DNA from: Methanobrevibacter millerae
GTDB lineage: Archaea; Methanobacteriota; Methanobacteria; Methanobacteriales; Methanobacteriaceae
Assembly: GCA_015063005.1 (NCBI GenBank)
Contig: SUTF01000014.1
Location: forward strand, 1 to 39,433
Length of the DNA: 39,433 nucleotides
Direction of reading: 5' to 3'
The stretch's first letter is position 1. Each line of letters starts with the position of its first letter. The translations under genes and the position numbers were made by a program. Shown here in pieces: positions 24,571-32,128 of this stretch. Under the pieces are notes generated by a model that saw only the letters and a program-made list of their open reading frames with translations, did no database searches and was not told the DNA's origin.

Positions 24571-25458
24571 TTGGAAAAAGATGGGCAGTCATCTAATGTT
24601 GAACATATTTATCGGGAAAAAACAGATAAACGGATTTTAAAGAAAAATCCTTGGAAAGATTATAATTTACATATCACTGTACTTGTTTTGGTTATAATTG
24701 CGCAGATTATTGGTCCAAAACAGATTCCTATTGCAAATGGTGTTGAAGTTTCTATCATGCCTTTGCTTTATACCATGGTTTTGGGATTGGTATTTTATTT
24801 GGCCAAACCTATTAAATGGATTCAAAGAAAACAGGCTAGAGTTGCTGAAGGTGCAATGATGCTTTTTATTGGTATTTTAATTGCTAAATTAGCTGTTTCT
24901 AGTGGACAATCAATTCATTTGATTTTTGAAATGGGTCCTGCATTATTGCTACAGGAATTTGGGCATTTGGCTACTATTTTAATTGCTCTTCCAGTGGCAT
25001 TGCTTTTAGGATTTAAGAGAGAATGTATTGGTATGACCAGTTCTATTGGTCGTGAACCTGAAGTTGCGGTCATTGTTGACAAATATGGATTTAATTCACC
25101 AGAATCAAGGGGAATTTTTGCATTGTTCATTGTTGGAACCATAATTGGAACAGTATTTATTAGTTTTTTAGCAAGTATCTCTGTTTCTTTAATTCCACTA
25201 CATCCGTTTGCATTTGCAATGGCTAGTGGTGTTGGTAGTGCAAGTATGAATGCTGCTTCTTTGGGACCGACTCTTGCAGCATTTCCATCTTTGGAAACTA
25301 GTATTGAAGCATTTGCAGGATTTAGTAATTTGCTTTCATTTTCTATTGGAATTTACATTGTAATTTTCATAGCTGTTCCATTGACTGAGAAATTATATGG
25401 GTGGTTGGAACCGATAATTGGAAGAAAAGATATAATTGAAGAAGAGGGGGATGAATAA
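24571..25458 (+). CDS. DUF3100-type membrane protein, copy 1
   Basis: A protein of about 295 residues with a basic N-terminal tail (VEHIYREKTDKRILKKNPWKDY) and about eight hydrophobic segments. Conserved loops are KPIKWIQRKQARVAEGAMML, LLQEFGHLATILIALP, TSSIGREPEVAVIVDKYGFNSPESRG and FAMASGVGSASMNAASLGPTLAAFP. I recognise the DUF3100 pattern; no function is proven. Repeated Gly/Ser-rich re-entrant-like motifs suggest a transporter. The start is set at the TTG at 24571, nine bases after GGGAGG (24556-24561), and agrees with the start of copy 2; an ATG at 24562 is too close to that site. The partner gene follows after one base. Confidence 0.8.
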   Translation: MEKDGQSSNVEHIYREKTDKRILKKNPWKDYNLHITVLVLVIIAQIIGPKQIPIANGVEVSIMPLLYTMVLGLVFYLAKPIKWIQRKQARVAEGAMMLFIGILIAKLAVSSGQSIHLIFEMGPALLLQEFGHLATILIALPVALLLGFKRECIGMTSSIGREPEVAVIVDKYGFNSPESRGIFALFIVGTIIGTVFISFLASISVSLIPLHPFAFAMASGVGSASMNAASLGPTLAAFPSLETSIEAFAGFSNLLSFSIGIYIVIFIAVPLTEKLYGWLEPIIGRKDIIEEEGDE

Positions 25459-25459
25459 T

Positions 25460-25951
25460 ATGCCTGAGTTGATTGATGGATCTGAAAATGTTTCTGTTCA
25501 TGGTATTTTCAATTGGATATTGTTGTTGGTGATATTTTCAATTATTACTGTTATCGGCAATTATATTGGATATAAGCATCCTATGACGGATTCTTTAGTT
25601 GGTATGGGAATTTTGTCTCTTATAACACTTATTGGTGTTTGGTTGGAAAGGTATTTACCTTTTAACATATCTTCAATTCTTTATATAAGTGTTATTGGAA
25701 TATTGATAGCACTTCCGGGTATGCCTACATCAGAATTTGTTTTATATTATGTTTCTAAAGTTGAACTTTTATCAATAGTTACTGTATTTTTAGCCTATGT
25801 TGGTATTGGTATGGGTAAAAGTTGGGACGAATTCAAGGCATTGGGATGGAGAGCGGTTATAATCACTATGCTGGTAATTGCATCTACTTATTATGGTGCG
25901 GCCATTGTTGCTCATGTTATATTGGTAATGACTGGTGTTCCTGCAGTTTAA
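25460..25951 (+). CDS. DUF3100-associated membrane partner protein, copy 1
   Basis: A 163-residue protein with about five hydrophobic segments. Conserved motifs are ENVSVHGIFNWILL, NYIGYKHPMTDSLVGMGIL, GVWLERYLPFN, LPGMPTSEFVLYYVSKVELLSIVTVFLAYVGIGMGKSWDEF, and GAAIVAH near the end. No known family function. It begins one base after the DUF3100 gene and is duplicated together with it, so the two proteins probably form one membrane complex, possibly as the two halves of a carrier. The ATG at 25460 follows GAGGGGG with suitable spacing; upstream in-frame starts lie in the previous gene. Confidence 0.78.
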   Translation: MPELIDGSENVSVHGIFNWILLLVIFSIITVIGNYIGYKHPMTDSLVGMGILSLITLIGVWLERYLPFNISSILYISVIGILIALPGMPTSEFVLYYVSKVELLSIVTVFLAYVGIGMGKSWDEFKALGWRAVIITMLVIASTYYGAAIVAHVILVMTGVPAV

Positions 25952-25955
25952 TTTT

Positions 25956-25972
25956 ATTCTCATAATGAGAAT
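25956..25972. promoter_or_regulatory. Perfect dyad ATTCTCAT-A-ATGAGAAT
   Basis: An 8-1-8 inverted repeat directly after copy 1 of the membrane module and about 55 bases before a TATA-like ATTTATATAAC (26027-26037) of copy 2. One central base is too few for a hairpin loop, so a dimeric-protein operator is a better reading than a terminator, although the T-rich DNA after it (25973-25990) could end transcription. Confidence 0.4.
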
Positions 25973-26113
25973 TTTATTTCTATTTTTTATTCCTCTTTTG
26001 TGAATTTTTAAAAATTAAAACTTAATAATTTATATAACATGTTTAAGGAAAATATAATTATTAAGCATATTTTTGTTATTTTTTGTATGCTGTAGGAGAG
26101 GGTTTTTATTCCA

Positions 26114-26995
26114 ATGGGAGATAATGATGGTCAGGTTGAACATATTTATCGTGAAAAGACTGATAAAAGGATTTTAAGAAAAAATCCGTGGAGAGATTAC
26201 AGATTACATGTGACTGTACTTATTTTGGTAGTTATTGCTGAATTAATTGGAACTATAACCATTCCTATTGCAAAAGATGTGGCTATTACAATAATGCCTT
26301 TGATTTATACTATTATTTTAGGATTAATTTTTTATCTGGCTAAGCCTATCAAATGGATTCAAAGAAAACAGGCCAGAATTGCTGAAGGAGCGATGATGCT
26401 TTTTATTGGAGTATTAATCGCTAAATTAGCGATTTCCAGTGGCCAATCAATTCATTTGATTTTTGAAATGGGTCCTGCATTGGTATTGCAGGAATTAGGA
26501 CATTTGGCTACAATTTTAGTGCTTCCAATTGCATTGATTCTAGGATTTAAAGAAGAAGCTATTGGTATGACAAATTCTATCGGTCGTGAACCGAATGTTG
26601 CTGTTGTTGTAGATAAATTTGGTTTCAATTCTCCTCAATCAAGAGGAGTATTTGCAGTATTTATTATCGGTACTGTAATAGGAACTATTTTCATAAGCTT
26701 CTTGGTTACTCTTTCATTGTCATTCTTGCCGTTACATCCATATGCATTTGCTATGGCTAGTGGTGTTGGCAGTGCAAGTATGAATGCTGCGGCTATCGGG
26801 CCGACTCTTGCAGCATTTCCTGGATTGGAAACCAGTATTGAAGCATTTGCAGGTTTCAGTAATTTGCTTTCATTCTGTGTTGGTATTTATATAGTTATAT
26901 TCATTGCAATGCCATTAACAGAAAAATTATATTACTGGCTGGAGCCTAAATTTGGAAAAAAATCAGCTGCAGAAAAGAAAACGGAGGATGAATAA
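26114..26995 (+). CDS. DUF3100-type membrane protein, copy 2
   Basis: A 293-residue paralogue of the protein at 24571, alignable end to end without gaps in the membrane part. It has the same basic tail (VEHIYREKTDKRILRKNPWRDY), the same LQELGHLATIL and SIGREPNVAVVVDKFGFNSPQSRG loops, and the same FAMASGVGSASMNAAAIGPTLAAFPGLETSIEAFAGFSNLL segment. Differences are spread along the length and mostly conservative, so both copies look functional and under selection. It has its own putative promoter region (25973-26113) with a leader of about 60 bases. The ATG at 26114 follows GGAGAGGG at a long spacing. It is followed after two bases by copy 2 of the partner. Confidence 0.8.
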   Translation: MGDNDGQVEHIYREKTDKRILRKNPWRDYRLHVTVLILVVIAELIGTITIPIAKDVAITIMPLIYTIILGLIFYLAKPIKWIQRKQARIAEGAMMLFIGVLIAKLAISSGQSIHLIFEMGPALVLQELGHLATILVLPIALILGFKEEAIGMTNSIGREPNVAVVVDKFGFNSPQSRGVFAVFIIGTVIGTIFISFLVTLSLSFLPLHPYAFAMASGVGSASMNAAAIGPTLAAFPGLETSIEAFAGFSNLLSFCVGIYIVIFIAMPLTEKLYYWLEPKFGKKSAAEKKTEDE

Positions 26996-26997
26996 TA

Positions 26998-27489
26998 ATG
27001 TCTGATTTGATTGATGGATCTGAAAACGTATCAGTTCACGGTATTTTCAATTGGATTTTATTGTTGATAATATTTTCAATCATTACTGTGATTGGTAATT
27101 ATTTGGGTTATAAGCATCCTATGACTGATTCTTTAGTTGGTATGGGGATATTGTCTCTTATCACTCTGATTGGCGTTTGGTTGGAAAGGTATTTGCCTTT
27201 TAACATATCTTCAATTCTTTATATAAGTATAATTGGTATTGTAGTATCATTCCCTGGAATGCCAACATCTGACTTTGTTCTCCATTATGTTTCTCAGGTT
27301 GAACTTTTATCAATAGTTACTGTATTTTTAGCATATGTGGGTATTGGTATGGGTAAAAGTTGGGATGAATTCAAGGCATTAGGCTGGAGGGCAGTTGTTA
27401 TTACTATTTTGGTTATTGCGGCAACTTACTATGGAGCAGCAATTGTAGCACACATTGTACTTGTTGCAACGGGTGTTCCTGCAGTTTAA
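26998..27489 (+). CDS. DUF3100-associated membrane partner protein, copy 2
   Basis: A 163-residue paralogue of the protein at 25460. I count about 18 differing residues out of 163, mostly Ile/Val/Leu swaps, with a small cluster in LPGMPTS (ILIALPG against IVVSFPG). All conserved loops are kept. GGAGG lies before the ATG, two bases after the DUF3100 gene. The high identity, compared with the more diverged first gene of each pair, suggests stronger constraint or gene conversion on this partner. A T-run follows the stop. Confidence 0.78.
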   Translation: MSDLIDGSENVSVHGIFNWILLLIIFSIITVIGNYLGYKHPMTDSLVGMGILSLITLIGVWLERYLPFNISSILYISIIGIVVSFPGMPTSDFVLHYVSQVELLSIVTVFLAYVGIGMGKSWDEFKALGWRAVVITILVIAATYYGAAIVAHIVLVATGVPAV

Positions 27490-27492
27490 ATC

Positions 27493-27509
27493 TTTTTTCT
27501 TTTTTTTTA
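27493..27509 (+). terminator. Poly-T terminator after the duplicated membrane module
   Basis: CTTTTTTCTTTTTTTTT-type run just after the stop at 27489, of the kind that ends archaeal transcripts. It suggests that the PrpD-family gene at 27558 is at least partly expressed from its own promoter in the remaining 50 bases. Confidence 0.45.
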
Positions 27510-27557
27510 AGATAACTATTTATTCTAATTTTTACATAATATAATGTTGAGATTGTT

Positions 27558-28970
27558 ATGTTTTTACAGGATATTTCTAAATTTATTTCAAATTATCGCT
27601 ATGAACAAGCTACTGTTGAGTCCATAAACACAGTTAAAGCAGCTTTTCTTGATTTTTTAGGCGTAACATATAGGGGGGCTAATGAAAATTCTCCAAACAT
27701 TGCTTTTAATACAATTAATGAAATATTTCATATGGATAATAATATAGGGTTGGAAGCATCAATTATTGGAAAGCCTAATGTTAAGACTAATGTATTGAAT
27801 GCTGCTTTTTTAAATGGGATTTCTGCTCATACATTGGAATTGGATGATGGGCACCGACAAGCACAGGCACATTTGGGGGCAGTCATATTTCCAACGGCAT
27901 TAGCATTATCTGAAGCTTATGGTTTGGGTGGAAAAGATTTTTTTGAGGCTGTTATTGTAGGGTATGAAGTTGGCATTTTGCTAGGAAAGCTAGTTAATCC
28001 TCGCCATAGAGACAATGGTTTTCATACAACTGGAACAATAGGAACTTTTGTTTCTGGAGCAGTGGCTTCAAAATTACTGAAATTGGATGAAAATCAAATA
28101 TTAAATGCTTTAGGTTTATGTGGAACTCAAGCTGCAGGTCTTTTGGAATCTGACCATGCGGGCAGTATGGGTAAGGTTCTCCATGTGGGTAAAGCTAATT
28201 ATAATGGTATATTGTCTGCATTTCTCGCCCGTAATGGATTCACTGGTGCTGAAAGCATAATTGAAGGTTCAGAAGGATTTTTAAAAACAATGGTTTTCAA
28301 CAATGAAGAATTTGATGATGAGGATTTTTCATTCGAATCTATTTTAGAAGATGTTGGCGTTGTACGGGTTAGGGATATCTACTTTAAAAAATATCCTTTC
28401 TGCAGGCATTTGCATTCTTCAATAGATACCGCACTTAAGTTAAGAAACAGTCTTGGGGAAGAATATACTCATATTCAAAATGTAGCTGTTAAGACATATG
28501 CCGTTGCAGCAGACCATAACAATTTTCAACCGAAAAATTTGGAGGAATTAAAGCAAAGTCTTCCTTATGCAGTGGCCATAACCCTTGTGATGGGTGAAGT
28601 TAATATTGATACTTTGGATATGTTGGTCGAGTATGGTTTATTTGAAAATTATTCCACAGTTGATAAGGTAAACAGTATCAAAAACTTGGTCAATAAAATG
28701 ATTATTCTTAAAGATGATAAATTAGAGGATTTATATCCAAATAAAAGACCATCAAACGTTATTATTAAATTGGATGAGTCTTTTAGAAATGGTGTGTTCC
28801 AAAACATTACATTTATTCCGAAAGGGGACTTTGAAAATCCTTATGAATTAAGCGAATTGATTGATAAATTCAAAAGCTTAAACCCTGAATATAATATTAA
28901 TAATCTTGTAATAATTGATGAATTGGATAACTATTCAATGACTGATGTTGTTGGTGTTTTAAATGAATGA
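27558..28970 (+). CDS. MmgE/PrpD-family dehydratase-like protein
   Basis: A 470-residue member of the MmgE/PrpD family, which includes 2-methylcitrate dehydratase, cis-aconitate decarboxylase and iminodisuccinate epimerase. Family landmarks are HTLELDDGHRQAQAHLGAVIFPTALALSEAYGL, GYEVGILLG, FHTTGTIGTFVSGAVASKLLKL, GSMGKVLHVGKANYNGILSAFLARNGFTG and KKYPFCRHLHSSIDTAL. The length is normal for the family. The reaction cannot be fixed by sequence alone; with a citrate synthase-like gene nearby, (methyl)citrate dehydration or a related reaction is a fair guess. Its stop region overlaps the next gene by 8 bases, so translation is coupled. Confidence 0.88.
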   Translation: MFLQDISKFISNYRYEQATVESINTVKAAFLDFLGVTYRGANENSPNIAFNTINEIFHMDNNIGLEASIIGKPNVKTNVLNAAFLNGISAHTLELDDGHRQAQAHLGAVIFPTALALSEAYGLGGKDFFEAVIVGYEVGILLGKLVNPRHRDNGFHTTGTIGTFVSGAVASKLLKLDENQILNALGLCGTQAAGLLESDHAGSMGKVLHVGKANYNGILSAFLARNGFTGAESIIEGSEGFLKTMVFNNEEFDDEDFSFESILEDVGVVRVRDIYFKKYPFCRHLHSSIDTALKLRNSLGEEYTHIQNVAVKTYAVAADHNNFQPKNLEELKQSLPYAVAITLVMGEVNIDTLDMLVEYGLFENYSTVDKVNSIKNLVNKMIILKDDKLEDLYPNKRPSNVIIKLDESFRNGVFQNITFIPKGDFENPYELSELIDKFKSLNPEYNINNLVIIDELDNYSMTDVVGVLNE

Positions 28971-29865
28971 TACTAAAGACTTTTTATCCAGCATGGGCAT
29001 TGATGAAGTTGACTCTAATTATGAGTCCAATAAAACTTTTGCTGATGGGGGACAATTCAGATTTGAAGTTCCTGGAATCCAATCACCGAAAACAATGGAT
29101 GGTCTTTTAAGTGAAGCCGAAAATCAGGATTTAGTAATTCATAGAGTGACACAGACTAAAGGAATAATGTTGCTTACTGACGATGAAATATCTGAGATGG
29201 TTGGACTGGCAAAGGATTATGGATGTGAGTTATTTTTATCCGTTGGACCAAGAGCAACTTATGACACTTCCGCTACCGTCCATACAAAAGAAGGCAGTAG
29301 AATAGGTTATAGGTTAAGGGGTTATGATAACTTAGTTTATGCTGTTGAAGATGTTAAACGAGCAGTAGAGTTGGGAGTTCGCGGAATCTTACTATATGAT
29401 GAAGGATTATTATATGTGTTGAATAAGATGAGGAATGAGGAAAAATTACCTAAAAACCTTCATTTTAAAATGTCTGCTCACACAGGTCATGGAAATCCGG
29501 CTTCTGCTAAACTTTTAGAGTCAATAGGTCTTAATTCTATTAATCCTGTTCGTGATTTGCAAATACCAATGCTTGCCAGCATTAGAAATGCTATTGATAT
29601 TCCAATTGATTTACATACCGAAAATCCAAAATCAACTGGGGGATTTATAAGGCATTATGAAGTTCCTAAATTTATTAAGGTAGCCGCTCCTGTTTATTTA
29701 AAGACTGGAGGTTCAGTTGCAGCCAATCATAATTGGGATACGACTCAAAAAGAAGCAATTTTAAGAGTAAAACAGGTCAAATTGGTTGAAAGGATGATAA
29801 AGCAATATTTGCCTGAAGCGGCAATGTCTCCTAAAAACTCTTCTGACTTGGCCATACCTGAGTGA
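28963..29865 (+). CDS. U32-like TIM-barrel protein of unknown function
   Basis: A 300-residue protein with a TIM-barrel pattern. Segments FKMSAHTGHGNPASAKLLESIGLNSINPVRDL and QIPMLASIRNAIDIPIDLHTENP resemble the peptidase U32 fold, in which an aligned strand reads S-x-Q followed by N at the next helix. The conserved-looking PAPVYLKTGG-type end (FIKVAAPVYLKTGGSVAANHNWDTT) is unusual. U32 proteins often act in RNA or cofactor hydroxylation or as oxygen-independent hydroxylases, not as peptidases. Here the gene is overlapped by the PrpD-family gene and followed after 4 bases by the fumarase-like gene, so a metabolic role in the same pathway is likely. It could stand in for a carbon-carbon lyase. 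Function is inferred only from context. Confidence 0.75.
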   Translation: MNDTKDFLSSMGIDEVDSNYESNKTFADGGQFRFEVPGIQSPKTMDGLLSEAENQDLVIHRVTQTKGIMLLTDDEISEMVGLAKDYGCELFLSVGPRATYDTSATVHTKEGSRIGYRLRGYDNLVYAVEDVKRAVELGVRGILLYDEGLLYVLNKMRNEEKLPKNLHFKMSAHTGHGNPASAKLLESIGLNSINPVRDLQIPMLASIRNAIDIPIDLHTENPKSTGGFIRHYEVPKFIKVAAPVYLKTGGSVAANHNWDTTQKEAILRVKQVKLVERMIKQYLPEAAMSPKNSSDLAIPE

Positions 29866-29869
29866 TTAT

Positions 29870-30715
29870 ATGGACATTATTAGCCAAGTATCCGATTGTA
29901 TAATTGAAGCAAGCACTCGTTTATCTGATGATAAGCGCAATGCCCTAAAGTTAGCTATTGAAAATGAAACTAATGACAATTCCCGTTGGGCTTTGGAACA
30001 AATCTTAGAAAATTATGAAGTTGCCCAAAAGACAAAATTCCCTTTGTGTGACGATACTGGCATTCCTCATGTAGTAATAGAAATGGGCAACAATCGCGAT
30101 ATTACTTCAGATTTAATATCACAAATAAATGAAGGAATTTATCACGGATTAAATAATCTTCCCGCTAGGCCTATGGCCGTTAAGGGCAATGACATTGAAA
30201 GAATTGAACAATCAAAGGGACTGTTTTATGATCCGGGATTGATGAGACCTGCTTCTTTTTTAATTGATAACGCTGAAAATCCTGATGCATTGAACATTCA
30301 TTTTTTGCTTCAAGGTGGCGGACCTGAAATCAGGGCAAAAACTTACAGGGTTTATCATAAGCGCTCTTTTGACATTGTAATTAATGAAACCATAAATTGG
30401 CTTAAGGATTCCTTAAAACTTTTAGGTTGCACACCATCAATTCCTGCTATTGGTATTGGCAGAACCCATTATGAAGCATCATCATTAATGTTGAAGGCAA
30501 TGATTTATGGCAATCTTGATGAATTAACAAAAGAAGAGCAGTATGTCACCCAAAAACTTAACGAAACAAATATTGGTCCATTGGGTTTTGGTGGAAACAC
30601 TACTGTTTTAGGTTCTTTTATAAAAATAGGCAACCAAAGGGCGAGTGGTGTTCGAATAGTCAGTGTTAGGCCTGCTTGTTTTGTTGAACCAAGAAAATCA
30701 ACCTTGTCATTATAA
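29870..30715 (+). CDS. Class I fumarate hydratase alpha-subunit-like protein
   Basis: A 281-residue protein resembling the alpha (N-terminal) part of class I iron-sulfur fumarase/L-tartrate dehydratase. Three likely [4Fe-4S] cysteines are visible: C60 (PLCDDTGIPHV), one near residue 185 (LGCTPSIPAIGIGRTHYEAS), and one near 271 (RPACFVEPRK). GPLGFGGNTTVLG matches the family. A deviation is GGGPEIRAKTYRVYHKR where the classic alpha subunit has GGGSEN, so the substrate may not be fumarate or malate. No beta subunit is next door. It fits an operon with the PrpD-family and U32-like genes and probably hydrates or dehydrates a related acid. Confidence 0.82.
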   Translation: MDIISQVSDCIIEASTRLSDDKRNALKLAIENETNDNSRWALEQILENYEVAQKTKFPLCDDTGIPHVVIEMGNNRDITSDLISQINEGIYHGLNNLPARPMAVKGNDIERIEQSKGLFYDPGLMRPASFLIDNAENPDALNIHFLLQGGGPEIRAKTYRVYHKRSFDIVINETINWLKDSLKLLGCTPSIPAIGIGRTHYEASSLMLKAMIYGNLDELTKEEQYVTQKLNETNIGPLGFGGNTTVLGSFIKIGNQRASGVRIVSVRPACFVEPRKSTLSL

Positions 30716-30770
30716 TATTCACATTTGAGATACTATAACATTTATTAACAATTAAATTATACTTTAAACC

Positions 30771-31580
30771 ATGCAAGAAAATAATTTTCACATTAATGAA
30801 CATTCATTAAAAACAGCTATTTCTAATGTAGAACCTGATAAATTAACTACTAGGGGTTATAACCAAAAAGATTTAATCGAAAAAATTAGATATGGCGATA
30901 TGATTTACTTACTTTTAAAAGGGAGATTGCCTTCAATCAAGGAAAGTAAAATGTTTAATCATGTGTTGGTCTCTTTTTGTGACCATGGTGTTACTCCCCC
31001 AAGTACTCAAACGGCTAGAATCATAGCATCTTCCGGCTCACCGTTGAATTCTGCAGTAGCTGGTGCATTACTTTCATTTGGTCACAAACATGCAGGGGCC
31101 ATTGAAAAAACAATGGAGTTATATCAGTCTAAAATTAATTCTTTAATATTGACTGAGGATGTTGATTTGGATAATAAGCAAATTGCAAGTCTTGCTATTG
31201 ATATTTATAATGACTATTTTGCAAAAGAGGAAAAAATTCCTGGTTTCGGACACAGATACCATAATACCGATCCAAGAGCTCAAAAATTAATTCAAATGAC
31301 TATCAAGGAAGGTTTTGTTGGACCGCATATAAAGTTGGCCATAGCTATTGAAGACTTGGTATATCAAAATAAAGGTATTAAATTAAATGTTGATGGTGCT
31401 AATGCAGCGATTTTATCTGATTTAGGTTTTACTCCAGATTTAGGTTTGGGTATTTTTATTATTGGACGTGTTCCTGGAATCATTGCCCATATTCATGAAG
31501 AAAAAATGGATGAGGATGAATTTAGACGTTTTTGTGATTTGGATGATATAATTTATCAAAGTAATGAAAGAATGCCTTGA
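30771..31580 (+). CDS. Short citrate synthase/citryl-CoA lyase-like protein
   Basis: A 269-residue citrate synthase-superfamily protein with the catalytic set intact: the His of HKHAGAIEKT (matching His274 of the pig enzyme), H in GFGHRYHNTDPRA (His320) and Asp in NVDGANAAILSDLGF (Asp375). An Arg follows in IIGRVPGIIAHIHEE. It is about 100-150 residues shorter than true citrate synthases and matches the short proteins often annotated as citryl-CoA lyase. It could therefore make or split a citryl-CoA-type intermediate. It has no ribosome binding site and a TATA-like TTTATTAA about 27 bases before the ATG (30741-30748), suggesting a separate leaderless transcript. Confidence 0.85.
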   Translation: MQENNFHINEHSLKTAISNVEPDKLTTRGYNQKDLIEKIRYGDMIYLLLKGRLPSIKESKMFNHVLVSFCDHGVTPPSTQTARIIASSGSPLNSAVAGALLSFGHKHAGAIEKTMELYQSKINSLILTEDVDLDNKQIASLAIDIYNDYFAKEEKIPGFGHRYHNTDPRAQKLIQMTIKEGFVGPHIKLAIAIEDLVYQNKGIKLNVDGANAAILSDLGFTPDLGLGIFIIGRVPGIIAHIHEEKMDEDEFRRFCDLDDIIYQSNERMP

Positions 31581-31615
31581 CTTATTAAGTTTAGGTAGTT
31601 CAAGGAGTTGATAAA

Positions 31616-32122
31616 ATGGATTTTGATGAAGTGATAAATAAAAGATATAGTGTTAGAGGATATTTGGATAAGGAAGTTGAAAAAGAAAAATTGGATTATG
31701 TTTTGAAAGCTGCAACTCTTGCCCCTACAGGAGTCAATTATCAGCCGTTTAAAGTTTATGTAATAGATACAAAGAAAAATAAGGATGCATTATCAGAAAT
31801 TTATTCAGCCAAATGGTTTACCCAAGCTCCATATGTTTTATGTGTAGTTGCTGAAACTGATGAGTCATGGGTTAGAAAATGGGATAATAAAAATATTTCA
31901 GATATTGATGCAACCATTGTAATGGATCATATTATCTTGGCAGCAACCAATGTTGGTCTTGGAACCTGTTATATTGCAGCATTCAAGCCGGATAAGGCTC
32001 GTGAACTATTGCAATTGAAAGATTCTGAAGAACCAGTATTGTTCACTCCATTAGGTTATGGGGATGCTGAACCAAGAGACACGCCAAGAAAAGAAATTGA
32101 TGAATTTACAGTTTACTTATAG
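31616..32122 (+). CDS. Nitroreductase-family flavoprotein
   Basis: A 168-residue FMN-binding nitroreductase-family protein: RYSVRGYLDKEVEKEKLDYVLKAATLAPTGVNYQPFKVYVI at the front, then DIDATIVMDHIILAATNVGLGTCYIAAF and FTPLGYGDAEPRDTPRKE at the end. It is of the same short type as the protein at 8774 but clearly diverged from it. The physiological substrate is unknown. AAGGAG stands before the ATG. It lies 35 bases downstream of the citrate synthase-like gene and could share its transcript. Confidence 0.88.
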   Translation: MDFDEVINKRYSVRGYLDKEVEKEKLDYVLKAATLAPTGVNYQPFKVYVIDTKKNKDALSEIYSAKWFTQAPYVLCVVAETDESWVRKWDNKNISDIDATIVMDHIILAATNVGLGTCYIAAFKPDKARELLQLKDSEEPVLFTPLGYGDAEPRDTPRKEIDEFTVYL

Positions 32123-32128
32123 ATTAAT

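Noticed and set aside
26060..26092. AGCATA...TATGCT inverted repeat in the leader of the second DUF3100 gene
   Set aside because: Only six paired bases with a long AT loop; expected by chance in DNA of this composition.
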